Below, piece after piece: positions 23,776 to 34,800 of a stretch of 64,000 bases of DNA. Made by a program: the position numbers and the translations under genes. The first letter of the stretch is position 1; every line of letters begins with the position of its first letter. Below the pieces are notes generated by a model that did no database searches, was not told the origin of the DNA, and worked only from the letters and a program-made list of their open reading frames with translations. The stretch lies in the NCBI RefSeq assembly GCF_029227915.1, contig NC_079878.1, forward strand, positions 18,416,001 through 18,480,000, read 5' to 3'. Source of the DNA: Hydractinia symbiolongicarpus. Taxonomy: Eukaryota; Cnidaria; Hydrozoa; Anthoathecata; Hydractiniidae.

Positions 23776-25071
23776 CTATATAGAGAGGATGTCGGATAAT
23801 GCGTTTTTATTTGTCGGGTCCATTTGGTTGGAGAAGTATGACTGAACGTCTGTCGGACTTTTAATATCGATAAAGTATGAAGGGTACTAGTTATGTTGTA
23901 CGTCGTGTGTCGGGACCACTTAGCCCGGTGCTAAATGAAGTCGTTCCCCTGGTCTGTGTTAAATCTAGTGATGACGACACAAGATATATCGCATTTGCTT
24001 TTTCCTTTCCTCAGCAATGGCGGACGCGAAGCCAATGGTTATGTGGAAGTGTGGTATTTTTTAATTCCTTATATCCTTCAAAAACAACATTTTTAGTAAA
24101 AAGGAATGTTTTTTTCTTTATTAACTATATTTTACTTACCTAGTAAGCACAGCTTGTTTTTGCTCGGGAGGTAACCTTTAAAGTTTTAGGTGCTTCATTA
24201 ATTTAATATAAGATATGTATTTGCGTTAAATTAATGTTATTGACGTTGTGATGTTTAATCAGTCGATTAGCATTTGAGACATGCGTTATTCGTCGACTTC
24301 AAAGAAAAATGAATGCATCCACTTTGCCTGTCACAGACAGACACACTCTCTTTATTATTATAACAGATTATTATTATTATTATTATTATTATTATTTGAT
24401 AATATAATTTATGTATCTTTAATAAATATGTGAACAATTTTGTCTTAATTTTTTATTTGGGGTTATGATTATTTAAAAATGCTGAATATATTAATGTATA
24501 TGTGTAATGTCATCATTCTGTCAGTGACTCTTGACAGTATCAACAATAACTTTTTGTCATTTACACATATATACTCCCATCTTCATCTTAGATTTGTTTG
24601 CAATAAAATGTTTCTTACTCTTTTTCATAATCTCCTTAGCTATATTTTTTCTTTTTTAATCGCAATTTAATTTTCATGAAGTTCCTTAAGCGAATATATA
24701 TAGTTGTTTTTTTTGTTTTGACTATTATAGTTTGTTAATAATAAGTCATATTAAGCAGTGATTTAACTGAAATCAGCATGGACATAAACAGATGTGGTTA
24801 AAATACCAACAAGTTTCAACAAAAATGTCATCATTTGACCCAAGAGAAGGTGGGTTGTCTTATATGAGTACCATGAACATTTTTTATGACAGTGATGTTA
24901 TGAGGTTTACCATGGCAGTGTTTTTGCGTTCTATGATTCAGTTTTGATTGTTTTTAAACCATTTACAGTAATGTTTTCACTTTCTATGATCTAGTTTTAC
25001 TGTTTTCTAAAGGATTTATGGTGATGTTTTTGCTTTCTGCAACCATTTTGTTGGTTTTTAAATGATATACG
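23776..25071. other. Intergenic; no gene established
   Basis: After the satellite ends there is an 88-codon open frame (23877-24143) without recognisable domains. Near 24016, CAGCAATGGCGGACGCG looks like a good translation-start context but closes after 16 codons, so it could be part of a first exon or 5' UTR of a host gene. The remainder is AT-rich with an (ATT)n microsatellite. Confidence 0.35.
24365..24397. repeat. (ATT)n microsatellite
   Basis: About ten perfect TTA/ATT units in AT-rich sequence. Confidence 0.95.
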
Positions 25072-26786
25072 GTACTGGAATCAGGACACCTAACATCGTG
25101 AGCGCGTATCATGCGCGACACGAATAATCCGCGATCCTATTGTGACCATCGCGATAAAAAAAAATGTTAACAAAGAGCTTTGCAATAGTCATGATGTATA
25201 AAAAAATAATGATGCTATCACAATGATGGATTGTGAATAACATTAAAAATATTAAACAATAGATGTGTATAGCTAATCTTGTGTTTTTGTTTTTGTTTTT
25301 TTACATTTAAAAATTCTTTTGCATCTTGTATTTTTATTAGAAATTGGATTTTAGAAATAAGGTGACTCCAACTTAATTACTTGTTCTATGGGCGAAGTAG
25401 ATAGTAGTTTACGGTCTGTCGGTCGGCAAAATAACAATAAATTTATCGAGAATGTATAAATGGTCGGAACAACAAAAAATAAAAAAAACAACGGAGGAGG
25501 GTGTTAAGACAAGCATATTTTCTATGTATGTATGTTTTGCTTGTATAAGCGAATGTTAAGTTAGCGAATGTCTGATTTTATGAAAGTTCATGGAAAAATA
25601 AGAATGTATGGTCGGAACAACAACAAAAAAATAATAATAATAAAAAACAACGTAGGAGGGTGTTACGACAACCGTTTTCTATGTATTTTTGCATGACGCA
25701 CGCAGTTTATATTTTTTAGTTGCGAAGGAAAAATAATAATAATTTGTCTCAATAAAAAAATATAACTAGTACTCAAGGTGAAAAGATAAAAATACTTGCA
25801 TGTTAAAAAACTTGTTTTCAAAAGTTATGCAGCAAGTTCTTTTTGTGTTGTTTTGAAAGCTGTACAGTAAGAATTATTCTTGTGCTGTTTCGAAAGTGAT
25901 ACGGAATATACCTGAGTTGTTTTGAAAGATATACAGCAGGTTATACTTATAGGCTGTTTCGAAATTTATATACAGCAAGTTATTATTTTCCCATTTAAAA
26001 TAATAAAGTACAAAAAAGTAAGTGTTCTTTTAATGTTTCTTGAGCTGTCTTAAAAGAAAATTAAAATTTAAGTGCAAAATTGCGACATTAAATTATATAT
26101 TTATATGCATAACGGAGGAGAGTGTTACGGCATGCGTATTTTACGTTGCTTTAATTATTTTTCTAATATCATTGAAAAAGATTTAATGATATTAATTATT
26201 TTTCCTAATGATATCGACTAAGAAATTTAAGATTTTAGCAAGCAGCATAATTTTAAACATATATTAATCATAACGTAGGAGGGTGTTTTGACATTCATAA
26301 TTTTTTTTTTCAGGAGATGGGATAAGAAAATGTTTGTTTGTTGATATTTTTATTATTTTTTTTATCATGAAAGTTAGGGTCGGCGGGCCCGTAGAACAAC
26401 TAAATAAGTTAGAGTCTAAACAAGAAAAAAGCTTACGACAACGAAAATATTTTTGATTTTAAAACAAACAAAAAACAATTATTCATATTTAATTGCGTTA
26501 TTCTCTCATGACATTAATTACGTGATTTTTATAATGTTTAAAAGTGTATCATGACATTATTCTGTCATGACATTAATTACGTGATTTTTATAATATTTAA
26601 AAATGTATCATGACGGTCGTGATATGGATCACGAAAGTCACGATACATCGTGAAAGTCGACCCCACGATGGATCGCGACTTTCATGATGCTAAAAAATTT
26701 TACTATTGCGACAGCATCGTGAATCGTGCGCGATGCGCATGATACACGATCCACAATGTTAGGTGTCCTGGTTCTAGTACTGTACA
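25072..26786. mobile_element. 1.7-kb non-autonomous DNA transposon with TIRs
   Basis: The ends are imperfect inverted repeats: GTACTGGAATCAGGACACCT on the left and, inverted, GTACTAGAACCAGGACACCT on the right, continuing AACATCGTG / AACATTGTG and into a stretch rich in ATCGTG and GCGCGAT motifs. No transposase frame is present. Internal short repeats include AACGGAGGAGGGTGTT-type motifs at about 25490, 25650, 26108 and 26271, and CTGTTTTGAAAG/ACAGCAAGTT blocks at 25830-25985. No clear target duplication was seen, so the superfamily is open. Confidence 0.72.
26507..26616 (+). repeat. Two-copy tandem repeat inside the 1.7-kb transposon
   Basis: A unit of about 55 bp containing CATGACATTAATTACGTGAT and TTTTATAATGTTTAAAAGTG occurs twice in tandem with few differences. 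Confidence 0.8.
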
Positions 26787-27257
26787 ATGATGTCTTTACT
26801 ACATATGATCCTTTTAATGGTAAACTTTTTCCTTATGTCAAAACCAAAATAATATTTTAAAATAATTTTCCTTAAGGGGAACTCAGAGGTATAAAATGAT
26901 GTTGGACTTATATTTATAGAGTTTAAAAAGTTGGCTACCAAGTCTTTTTAATTTTTTTTAAAAGCTCTTTTCGTTCTCAAGATATTCACTTTTAAAAAAT
27001 TTCAGATTTAATCTAAACTTCTTTAAATTTCATTCCACATTAACGATTAAGCATAAAATTGTTGTGTTAATTAGAAAAATCAGGCAGCAACTTGATAAAC
27101 TTCAAGACCTTAGTTCTATCAAACTTTGTTTCAGTTCGCCTATCAGGACAGAATTACTTTTACAAATTCCTTAATCAGTAATTTTACATCCCTAAAGTGT
27201 GATATAAAAAAACAAAAACAAAACACAATTTACAATACTTTGCATACAGTAAGAAAC

Positions 27258-27376
27258 AATTGCTATAGGTAATCAAATTAGTCATTTGAATTGTTTTTTT
27301 AAAGCAATTTAAATGGTTTAAAAAACAATTCAAATGAATTTACCTGTTACTAATTTGGTTACATACCTATAGCAAT
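27258..27376. mobile_element. Hairpin MITE-like palindrome
   Basis: TTGCTATAGGTAATCAAATTAG pairs with the inverse CTAATTTGGTTACATACCTATAGCAA, and the inner AACAATTC/GAATTGTTTTTT parts also pair. A structure of about 115 bp that can fold along nearly its whole length. Confidence 0.65.
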
Positions 27377-27662
27377 TTGAAATTAAAAACCAACAAGATT
27401 ATTTTAAAATAATGGAAACTTTTTTGCAGAATTTTGAACAAATAAGGTCACTTTATATTCAAACAAACTTTTAACATGTGGAATAAGATTTGCACAAAAC
27501 ATGTTGTATAGACTTTTGCAAAAACAAAATTCAAAGTTTAAATATTGGTAAATTGCTTTAAGCTGCTTTGTATAAAAACAGCTTTTTAAAAACAAAAAAC
27601 AAAAAACACTTTAAGCTATGAATTATTTTCCTTTTTACATAAAGTAGCAAAATTATTTAGGA

Positions 27663-27805
27663 TTAAAATTCACCTAATGTTGCAAGGTTTTGTTCCTCAT
27701 TAAAGTCATACTCTAGCAATCGCTCATCAGAACAAAACATAATTGTCAAAAACTGATTAGTTGATTGAGAAATTCCAAACCTTTGACTGTTTACAAAATG
27801 TCTGT
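27663..27805 (-). CDS. Possible terminal exon of an unknown minus-strand gene
   Basis: After a possible acceptor (TTTAGACAG) the minus strand reads about 49 codons (LGVHRHFVNSQRFGISQS... ending LATLGEF) to a stop, with protein-like composition. It lies only about 300 bases from the STX17 start and points away from it, so upstream exons would have to overlap STX17 or be absent. Family not recognised; it may be a pseudogene fragment. Confidence 0.25.
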
Positions 27806-28100
27806 GAACCCCCAACTGTCTAAAGCAAAGCAGTAATAATAAAAGTAAACATATTACCATTATCTATTATATACTTGTGAAACTAATTTTAACGATATAA
27901 CCAGTATAATGGTATTACCCATGACACAGGTTTTAATATTTTCTTGAAACCTGCACATTTCTTTTAACTGTAAGACTTTCTTGTGGTAGTTTTACATTTA
28001 TCGCTTTTTATGTTTTACATTCCTACTATTTAGTAGTTTTTTGACTATAATGTGAAGTACCAAGACCTAAATTATTTTCCTTTTGTATTTATGTTCAGTG

Positions 28101-28821
28101 ATGCAAGGCAGAGATGGTGTAGTAACAAAGCACCCACTAAAACGATTTGAACCAACATTGCGTACATCACTTCAAGTTGTTATTCCAATGAATTTGGAAA
28201 GGTTGAAAAGGCATAGAATTAACATAAAAAAGGTAAAGTTTAGTCTTAACTTTGTAGGACATGTGTGCAAGAGGTAAATGGTTCAGTTTTGTTTAAACTT
28301 TCAGTGGTTTGTTTTTATAGTTTGCATATTCAAAGAATTGGACAGATTTAAACATGGAACAAATAAATGCATCTAGAACAGCACAGGTATTTCTTATAAG
28401 TTTACTTTAGCAAGCCCTTATTTATCCTTTCGTTTTGAAACTTTTGAATAATAAAGGCTTTAAATTTTACCTTCGGAAAAATGAATTTATCTTTCACTTT
28501 ATTTTGACAAGTTAAATTTTTGTAAGTTTCTGTTATGACTTATTTAAAATCAAATATACAAGGCCTTAATTGTCAAAATTTCTATTGTCTGTTATTTGTA
28601 CTTTCCTGTGTAGCAATTACAGGCCACAATTCGTGACCTTGGAAAAATAAAATATCAAATAAATGAGGATGACATAAACCAATTTGAAAAGCTAATTAGT
28701 CCAATGAAGCATGAAGCATTGGCAGCTTTTCATGAGTTCAGTTTGCTGCAAATCCTTATAACCTCAGAAGTGCAAAAGTCAATCAGTTTGAGTAATAATG
28801 GTGATAACACAAAAGTTGAAG
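28101..28821 (+). CDS. STX17: STX17 exons 1-3
   Basis: Exon 1 28101-28232 (44 codons, donor AAG|GTAAAG), exon 2 28321-28386 (22 codons, donor CAG|GTATTT), exon 3 28614-28821 (69 codons plus one base, donor G|GTAGGG). These encode the N-terminal helical domain. Introns are only 88 and 227 bp, in contrast to the later ones. Confidence 0.88.
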
Positions 28822-31800
28822 GTAGGGTGTTAGTTTTGATAAAGCACGAAAATTGTTTAGGTATCGTTCTACAGTTAACACTGGATTTTGTGCTTATTAT
28901 GTTATACATGTTCGTTTTGTGTTCAATATGTATGTTCCCCTAATGTTTCGTTGTTCTTTTATGGAGTATTGACTTGTGTGTTATGGTTGTGTCTCAAGTG
29001 TGCTATTTTCATTGATAGAATGTATATATGTAGTTTTTTCACATTTTTTTTTTATTTGTTCCCACTCAAAAAGTCAAGGTAGAAAGTTTGAATCAAATTT
29101 CAAAAATAAAGTTCTTTTTTATCAAGTTTCACACAATTTATGGCAATTCAAGAAGTTTGAAAAAGATTTAAATAACTCAACAATGTTCAATCCTTTAAAG
29201 CCCTGTAAAGAATAAATTGGTATACATTTGTTAATTATAGTTATTGTTTATTTTCAAATTTAGAGGTTTTCTTAGTATTTTCATATTTTCTGTGTATTTA
29301 TTTTAGTTTGAACCTTGTTTGATGAAGTTACAAACATTTCTGTCAGGATTTTTTGCCATCCCAAGAAAACTAACAATTGTGAACAGATTAACACCAATAA
29401 GATAGTTTCTTTCGTTTATATTGAATGCTTATTAGCTACCTAGTGTAAATGGAATATTAAAATGTGCTCATACTGTACTCATATTGTAATTCTTTTTTTG
29501 TTTGTGTCTGAAAGAAATTTCCGATGAATATGTTGGAGGTCCAATCTTTTATGTCGGTAGTAAGGGTTCGTCTCCGAGATCGTTTCAAAAAAAAAAATCA
29601 TTTCAAATCGTTTCACTTTTTAATTAGCATAGCATGTGATACGAATTTGAAATGATTTTAAAGTAATGTTTAATTTTTTGAAATCGTTTCAGATCGCGTT
29701 TCACTATTTTGTAAATCGTTTCGTTAAAAAATAAAATCGTTTCATAATCGTTTCAAGATTGTTTTATTATATTTACTTGAAATCGTTTCACATACCATAA
29801 TTTGTTGCAAAATCGTATCATTATGATCGTTTCAGTATATTTATTTTAGATCGTTTCAAAATCGTTTCAAGGTGTTTCTTTTACATTCTTTTAACATAAA
29901 AGAATAAAAGAAATTATTAATCTAATAAAGGTCTCTCAATAAAATACGCGCTGTCACATGGGTAAATTTCCACATCGTAAAAAATCGCGTATATAAAAAA
30001 CATTATTTATAAAGATTTGCTTTTGGAAATTTTTAAAATGCGATCTAAAAAAGCATTTCTATCGCCGCTTTTCGTTCTTAAACTTTTAAAATTCAATCTC
30101 AAGAAGCTTTTGTATCGCCTCATTTTGTTCTTAAATTTTTAAAATGCAATCTAAAAAAGCATTTCTATCGCCGTTCTTCATTCTTAAGTTTTTAAAATGC
30201 GATCTAACGAAGCATTTCTATCGCCGTTCTTCGTTCTTAAATTTTTAAAATGCGATCTAAAAAAGCATTTCTATCGCCGCATTTCGTTCCTAAATTTTTA
30301 ATATCCGATCTAAAAAAGCATTTTTATTGCCGCTTTTTGTTCTTAAACTTTTAAAATGCGATCTCAAAAAGCTTTTTTATCATCGCATTTCGTTCTTAAA
30401 TTTTTAAAATGTGATCTAAAAAAGCATTTCTATCGCCGCATTTCGTTCTTAAATTTTCAAAATGCGATCTAAAAAAGCATTTCTATCGCCGCTTTTCGTT
30501 CTTAAACTTTTAAAATGCAATCTCACAAAGCTTTTCTATCACCGTATTTCGTTCTTAAATTATTAAAATGCGATCTAAAAAAGCTTTTCTATTGCCGTTC
30601 TTCGTTCTTAAATTTTTTTTAATCGCAATATTTTCCATTTTAAAGGAAATTGTTAGTTTTAAGAAAAACTGTTTATTTTTAGTTTTGAAAAACTGTTTTA
30701 CGATATTTACTATAAAAGATGTTGCTGATGATGTCGATGTGGTGTTGAATAAAAGAAAGAGAAGCAATAATTTTACATTTATATATAAGTTTAATTGGTT
30801 TTTAATTAGTACAACATTTTTCAAATTTTTTTTCAATAATTTCAAAGACTTTTACATCGTATCACAAATATTTTGACAATCGTATCAAATCGTTTCAGAA
30901 TTTTTTCTAATCGTTTCAAAATAGTTTCAAAATCGTTTCACAATCGTTTCATTTTTACGTAGTTGATACAACATCGTTTCGCAAATAAAATATGAAACAT
31001 TTAATTCGTTTCATGATACGATTATGAAACAATGTAAAAAAAATATTGAAACGATTTCCATAAGATTTCGTGTCAAAACTGAAACGATCTTGGAGGCGAT
31101 CCCTAATTGAAAAATGTCACAAGTACTTCATGTTTATTTTATGAAAGAAATTACATTTCAAAGGCTGCTCTTTAAAAAATAAGACACATGTTGGAGAACA
31201 TTTAAGAGGCTTTCAAAAGTTTAATCAAGTTCAAAATAATTAATTTTGACCAGAATCAACCCATATAAGCCATACCAGTATCATCAGCATTGTTGATTTG
31301 TGTGTGATAGAGAAATGGTAGTAGCTATCTTTTAGCAGTTGGATACATTTATTAGATCAAGTTGAAGTTTTAAAAGTCATAATTTGACCCATGGCTTTCA
31401 ATATGTCGTTTACACTAATTTTCGTCATAATTGTATAAATTGTTGCTCTTTTTTAGAAAATATTACCACTGCTCAGCTGATCCACCGTCCATTTGCAACA
31501 TCAGAAAAGGATCTTGATGAATTTGCTGAGTTATCAATATTTTTTCATGATAAACCAGCCAGCAGTCAAATACAACTTGGTGATCACATGGAGGATGATG
31601 TGAAAGTGGAACTTGCGGTGTGTCATTCTTGGGACCAATTACGTGATGTAAGTCTTCTGAGACAACCTTTTTTATTGATGGGGGGGGGGGGGGGGGGGCT
31701 CAACTTCTTCTCATAACTTTTTATGGAATAATATTTACGCCTTTAATTTTCCATTAAGCTGATCCGTAGATACTAAAGTAGGAACCAGCAGTAACCAACA

Positions 31801-34800
31801 GTAACCAGCAGTATTTCGAAGTAACCAACAGAGAACCACCAGTATTATGAAGTAACTACCAGAGAACCAGCTGTTTTTTAAGTAACTACAAGAGAACCAG
31901 CAGTTATTATTAATTTACTCCAGATAAGGCAGCCACGCCGGCGCAAAGGTGTTGTGATTTTTATGCACAACACTTCATGACCTTAAAACTACCAAATATG
32001 ATAAATAAAAGGGCACCTAGCTCCCAGGGCTTTTTTCTGATACTTTATGCTCTTGCCAACTAGCTGCTTTTAAGTTGTTTTCACGAGGTCTAATAAATGC
32101 ATTCCGCGAAGATTAATTTTCCAAATATAAATAAAATTTGCGGAATATGCAATAATTAACCAACTTAAGTTAATTATTTATTTTTTTCGCCTAAAGTCAG
32201 TAATGGAAACAAGAAGAACTGAACGAAAATAGTTTTTTGAGGATTAAAGTTCTTTCCTTAAAATCAAATGCAACACGTTTCAAGGAAAAAACGTTTATAT
32301 CGAAAGTATAATTTTTTTACTTAAACAGAAACTATGTAAGAAAAACAAACGTATATTTTCTGCTGGATGCCACAATGTTTCTCCACAACAATAATTTATT
32401 CGAACTTTACTTTGTCTACCAAAAGAAAAAAATATCTCGTTCTTGACCCTCCTCCGTATAGCATTATATTTGGTTTACAATACACAAATTGCAAAATGAG
32501 AATCCTTCGGTCAAATACTTACTCTGATTAAGTGGATAATTATTCTTAGGAACCGTGGAAGGAAGTGTCTAATCGCTGCGAAAAATAAACTAAAATTTGA
32601 TATGGATTCCTGAACAGTGGATACAATGGTAGTAGAGGTATCTCTCATGCTTGATGACTTCATACAATGCAGTTTAGTAATTCATTCAATTCATTCGAAC
32701 CTTAACTCCTACCACAAGAAAACAATGTCTCGTTTGGGACTCTCCTCTGTATAGTGTTTTCCATTATATTTGGTTTACAATTCAGCCATTAGTTCGTTAT
32801 TTAAAATATTAATTTTGTTTTTGTTAATTCTCCTGTGTGGTTTTAAAAGCCTTCTGTCTCAACTGTTGCATAAAGCTCGAGTCACACCAGATATAAACAT
32901 TTCAGAAAATGGGTCATGAACTGTTATGTACATTATAAGATGTTTCACATTCGAAGTGGTAGTTGCGTTTATTTCGTTTTATCTATGTAACTGGTGGTTC
33001 TCTTGTGGTCACTTAAAAAAACTGCTGGTTCTCCGTTGGTTACTACAAAATATTGGTGGTTCTCTGGTGGTTACTTCAAAATACTGCTGGTTCCTGCTGG
33101 TTATTGCTCGTTCCTACTTTTAGTAAAAGTGAAGCTGATCCCCCTTTCTGCTGATGCAAGTCTGCTCTAATGTCAAGTCATTTTTTTATCTAGAGAATGA
33201 CTGGGTTCTTTGCAGTAAAAAATTTCCATTTGAAATTCAGTGTAAACCTCAGGATGAGAGTTCTTTAGTTTAAGAAGGTTATCATGTCAACATACAATCC
33301 ACTGAGTGTAATTTGTATGGTTCAGGTACTCTCAACTTCGCGGGGGACTTCAGCTCGAACATCCAACCTAGGTTTGATATAACACAACCTGTGTGTTTGG
33401 TACCATCAAGACAAAAAAACACTGATCGAGCAAAACTTATCTTGTCTCGGTTTCCTTGTTGTCTCTGAAGATTTGACTGCCATAAAAAATGTTAATCGAG
33501 ATTCTTTTGTTAATTTTGTTAATTTGAAGCTTTGTAATATTGTCTTGTTTAATGTGCTTAAATGTTGCTGCAACTCACGTGAATTTATCTTCAAGAAAAG
33601 ATTTGTTTTTGTTTGTCCATGTTGTTGCCAAACTTGTTAACAGTAAGTAAGTAGAAGGATTACTTATATCTTATATGAAATTAAACTCAGAACTGTTTAT
33701 GGCGTTGATCCAAAGGCCGCAATTTATAAATGCATCACAATTTAAAGTCAATCAAGAACAGAACATTCCGTGTATGGCCATGACTAAAACTAACTACTTA
33801 CATTTTGTTGGTCTTCCTTTTACGATGGTCTGGCTTGTCATAGTACCTTTACTGATGTAGCTAGGAAGCTAAATACTTATTTTTGAATTCTTGCATTTTA
33901 TTAGGTAATAGTCGTAAAACTACTCTTACTTGTACTACAGCTATCAAGCTAGAACTGCACAAAATAGTGCTTTTATTAGAGTCCTTTTTTTCAGAAGTCG
34001 CCAGCAACAAAAAACTTTTATCCTGCCCTGTGTAATTTTATCAACGAGGGTGCTGATAAGCCACATACACTGTAAAAAGTACAGGCATTTTGGGTGAGTA
34101 AAATAACTTCTAAGGGAACCTTTGTGAGGCTACTATCAGGTATATATATAAAAAGATATTTGTTGAATCATGAAAAAATATTGTTGTTCATTGCACGGAA
34201 CAGTCAACTTGAACTGATAAATTAACCAATAACATAACATAGTTAGCCCTTGCAGTATAACTAGATGCTACCCACAGTAGGTTACAGGTTTCTTTGTTTT
34301 CTTCAATTTTTCATGTTTTTTCTTGAAATTATAATATGATGTTGTTGATTTATCAAATATGACAAATTTATTAATTGAGTGTTTACCCTTTTTTGTATCA
34401 ACTTGTTGAATTCAATTCAAAAACAATGACCAATCAATTTCCTCGATAATAAACAATCAAATTTGTATAATTCAATAAATCGATTTCGACAAAATAAGTC
34501 CTGTATTGTCCACAGGTTTGAATCAGAGAAGTCTTTCTCGGTCTGCCTCTGGGCTTTGCCCCAGGAACTATCAAGTCTCTACACTTTCTTACCCAATTAT
34601 CCTCCTCCATTCTTTCCAAGTGCCCCAGCCAATTCAATCTTATCTGGATAACATCTTTAATTCTACGGAGACTTAGCCTGCTTCTTAGCTCATCTGAACT
34701 CTTTCTGTCTCTCAGACTGGCGTTACACATCCACCTAACCATTCTCATATTATTCCTTTCTAAACGGTCAAGATCTTCCTGCTTTACTGCCCATGTCTCA

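Noticed and set aside
23877-24143. 88-codon ORF after the satellite
   Set aside because: No domain, no splice partner and a frame that runs into AT-rich sequence. Mentioned only as part of the spacer.
30555-30876. Overlapping frames of about 100 codons on both strands
   Set aside because: They lie in low-complexity AT-rich sequence at the end of the 54-bp repeats.
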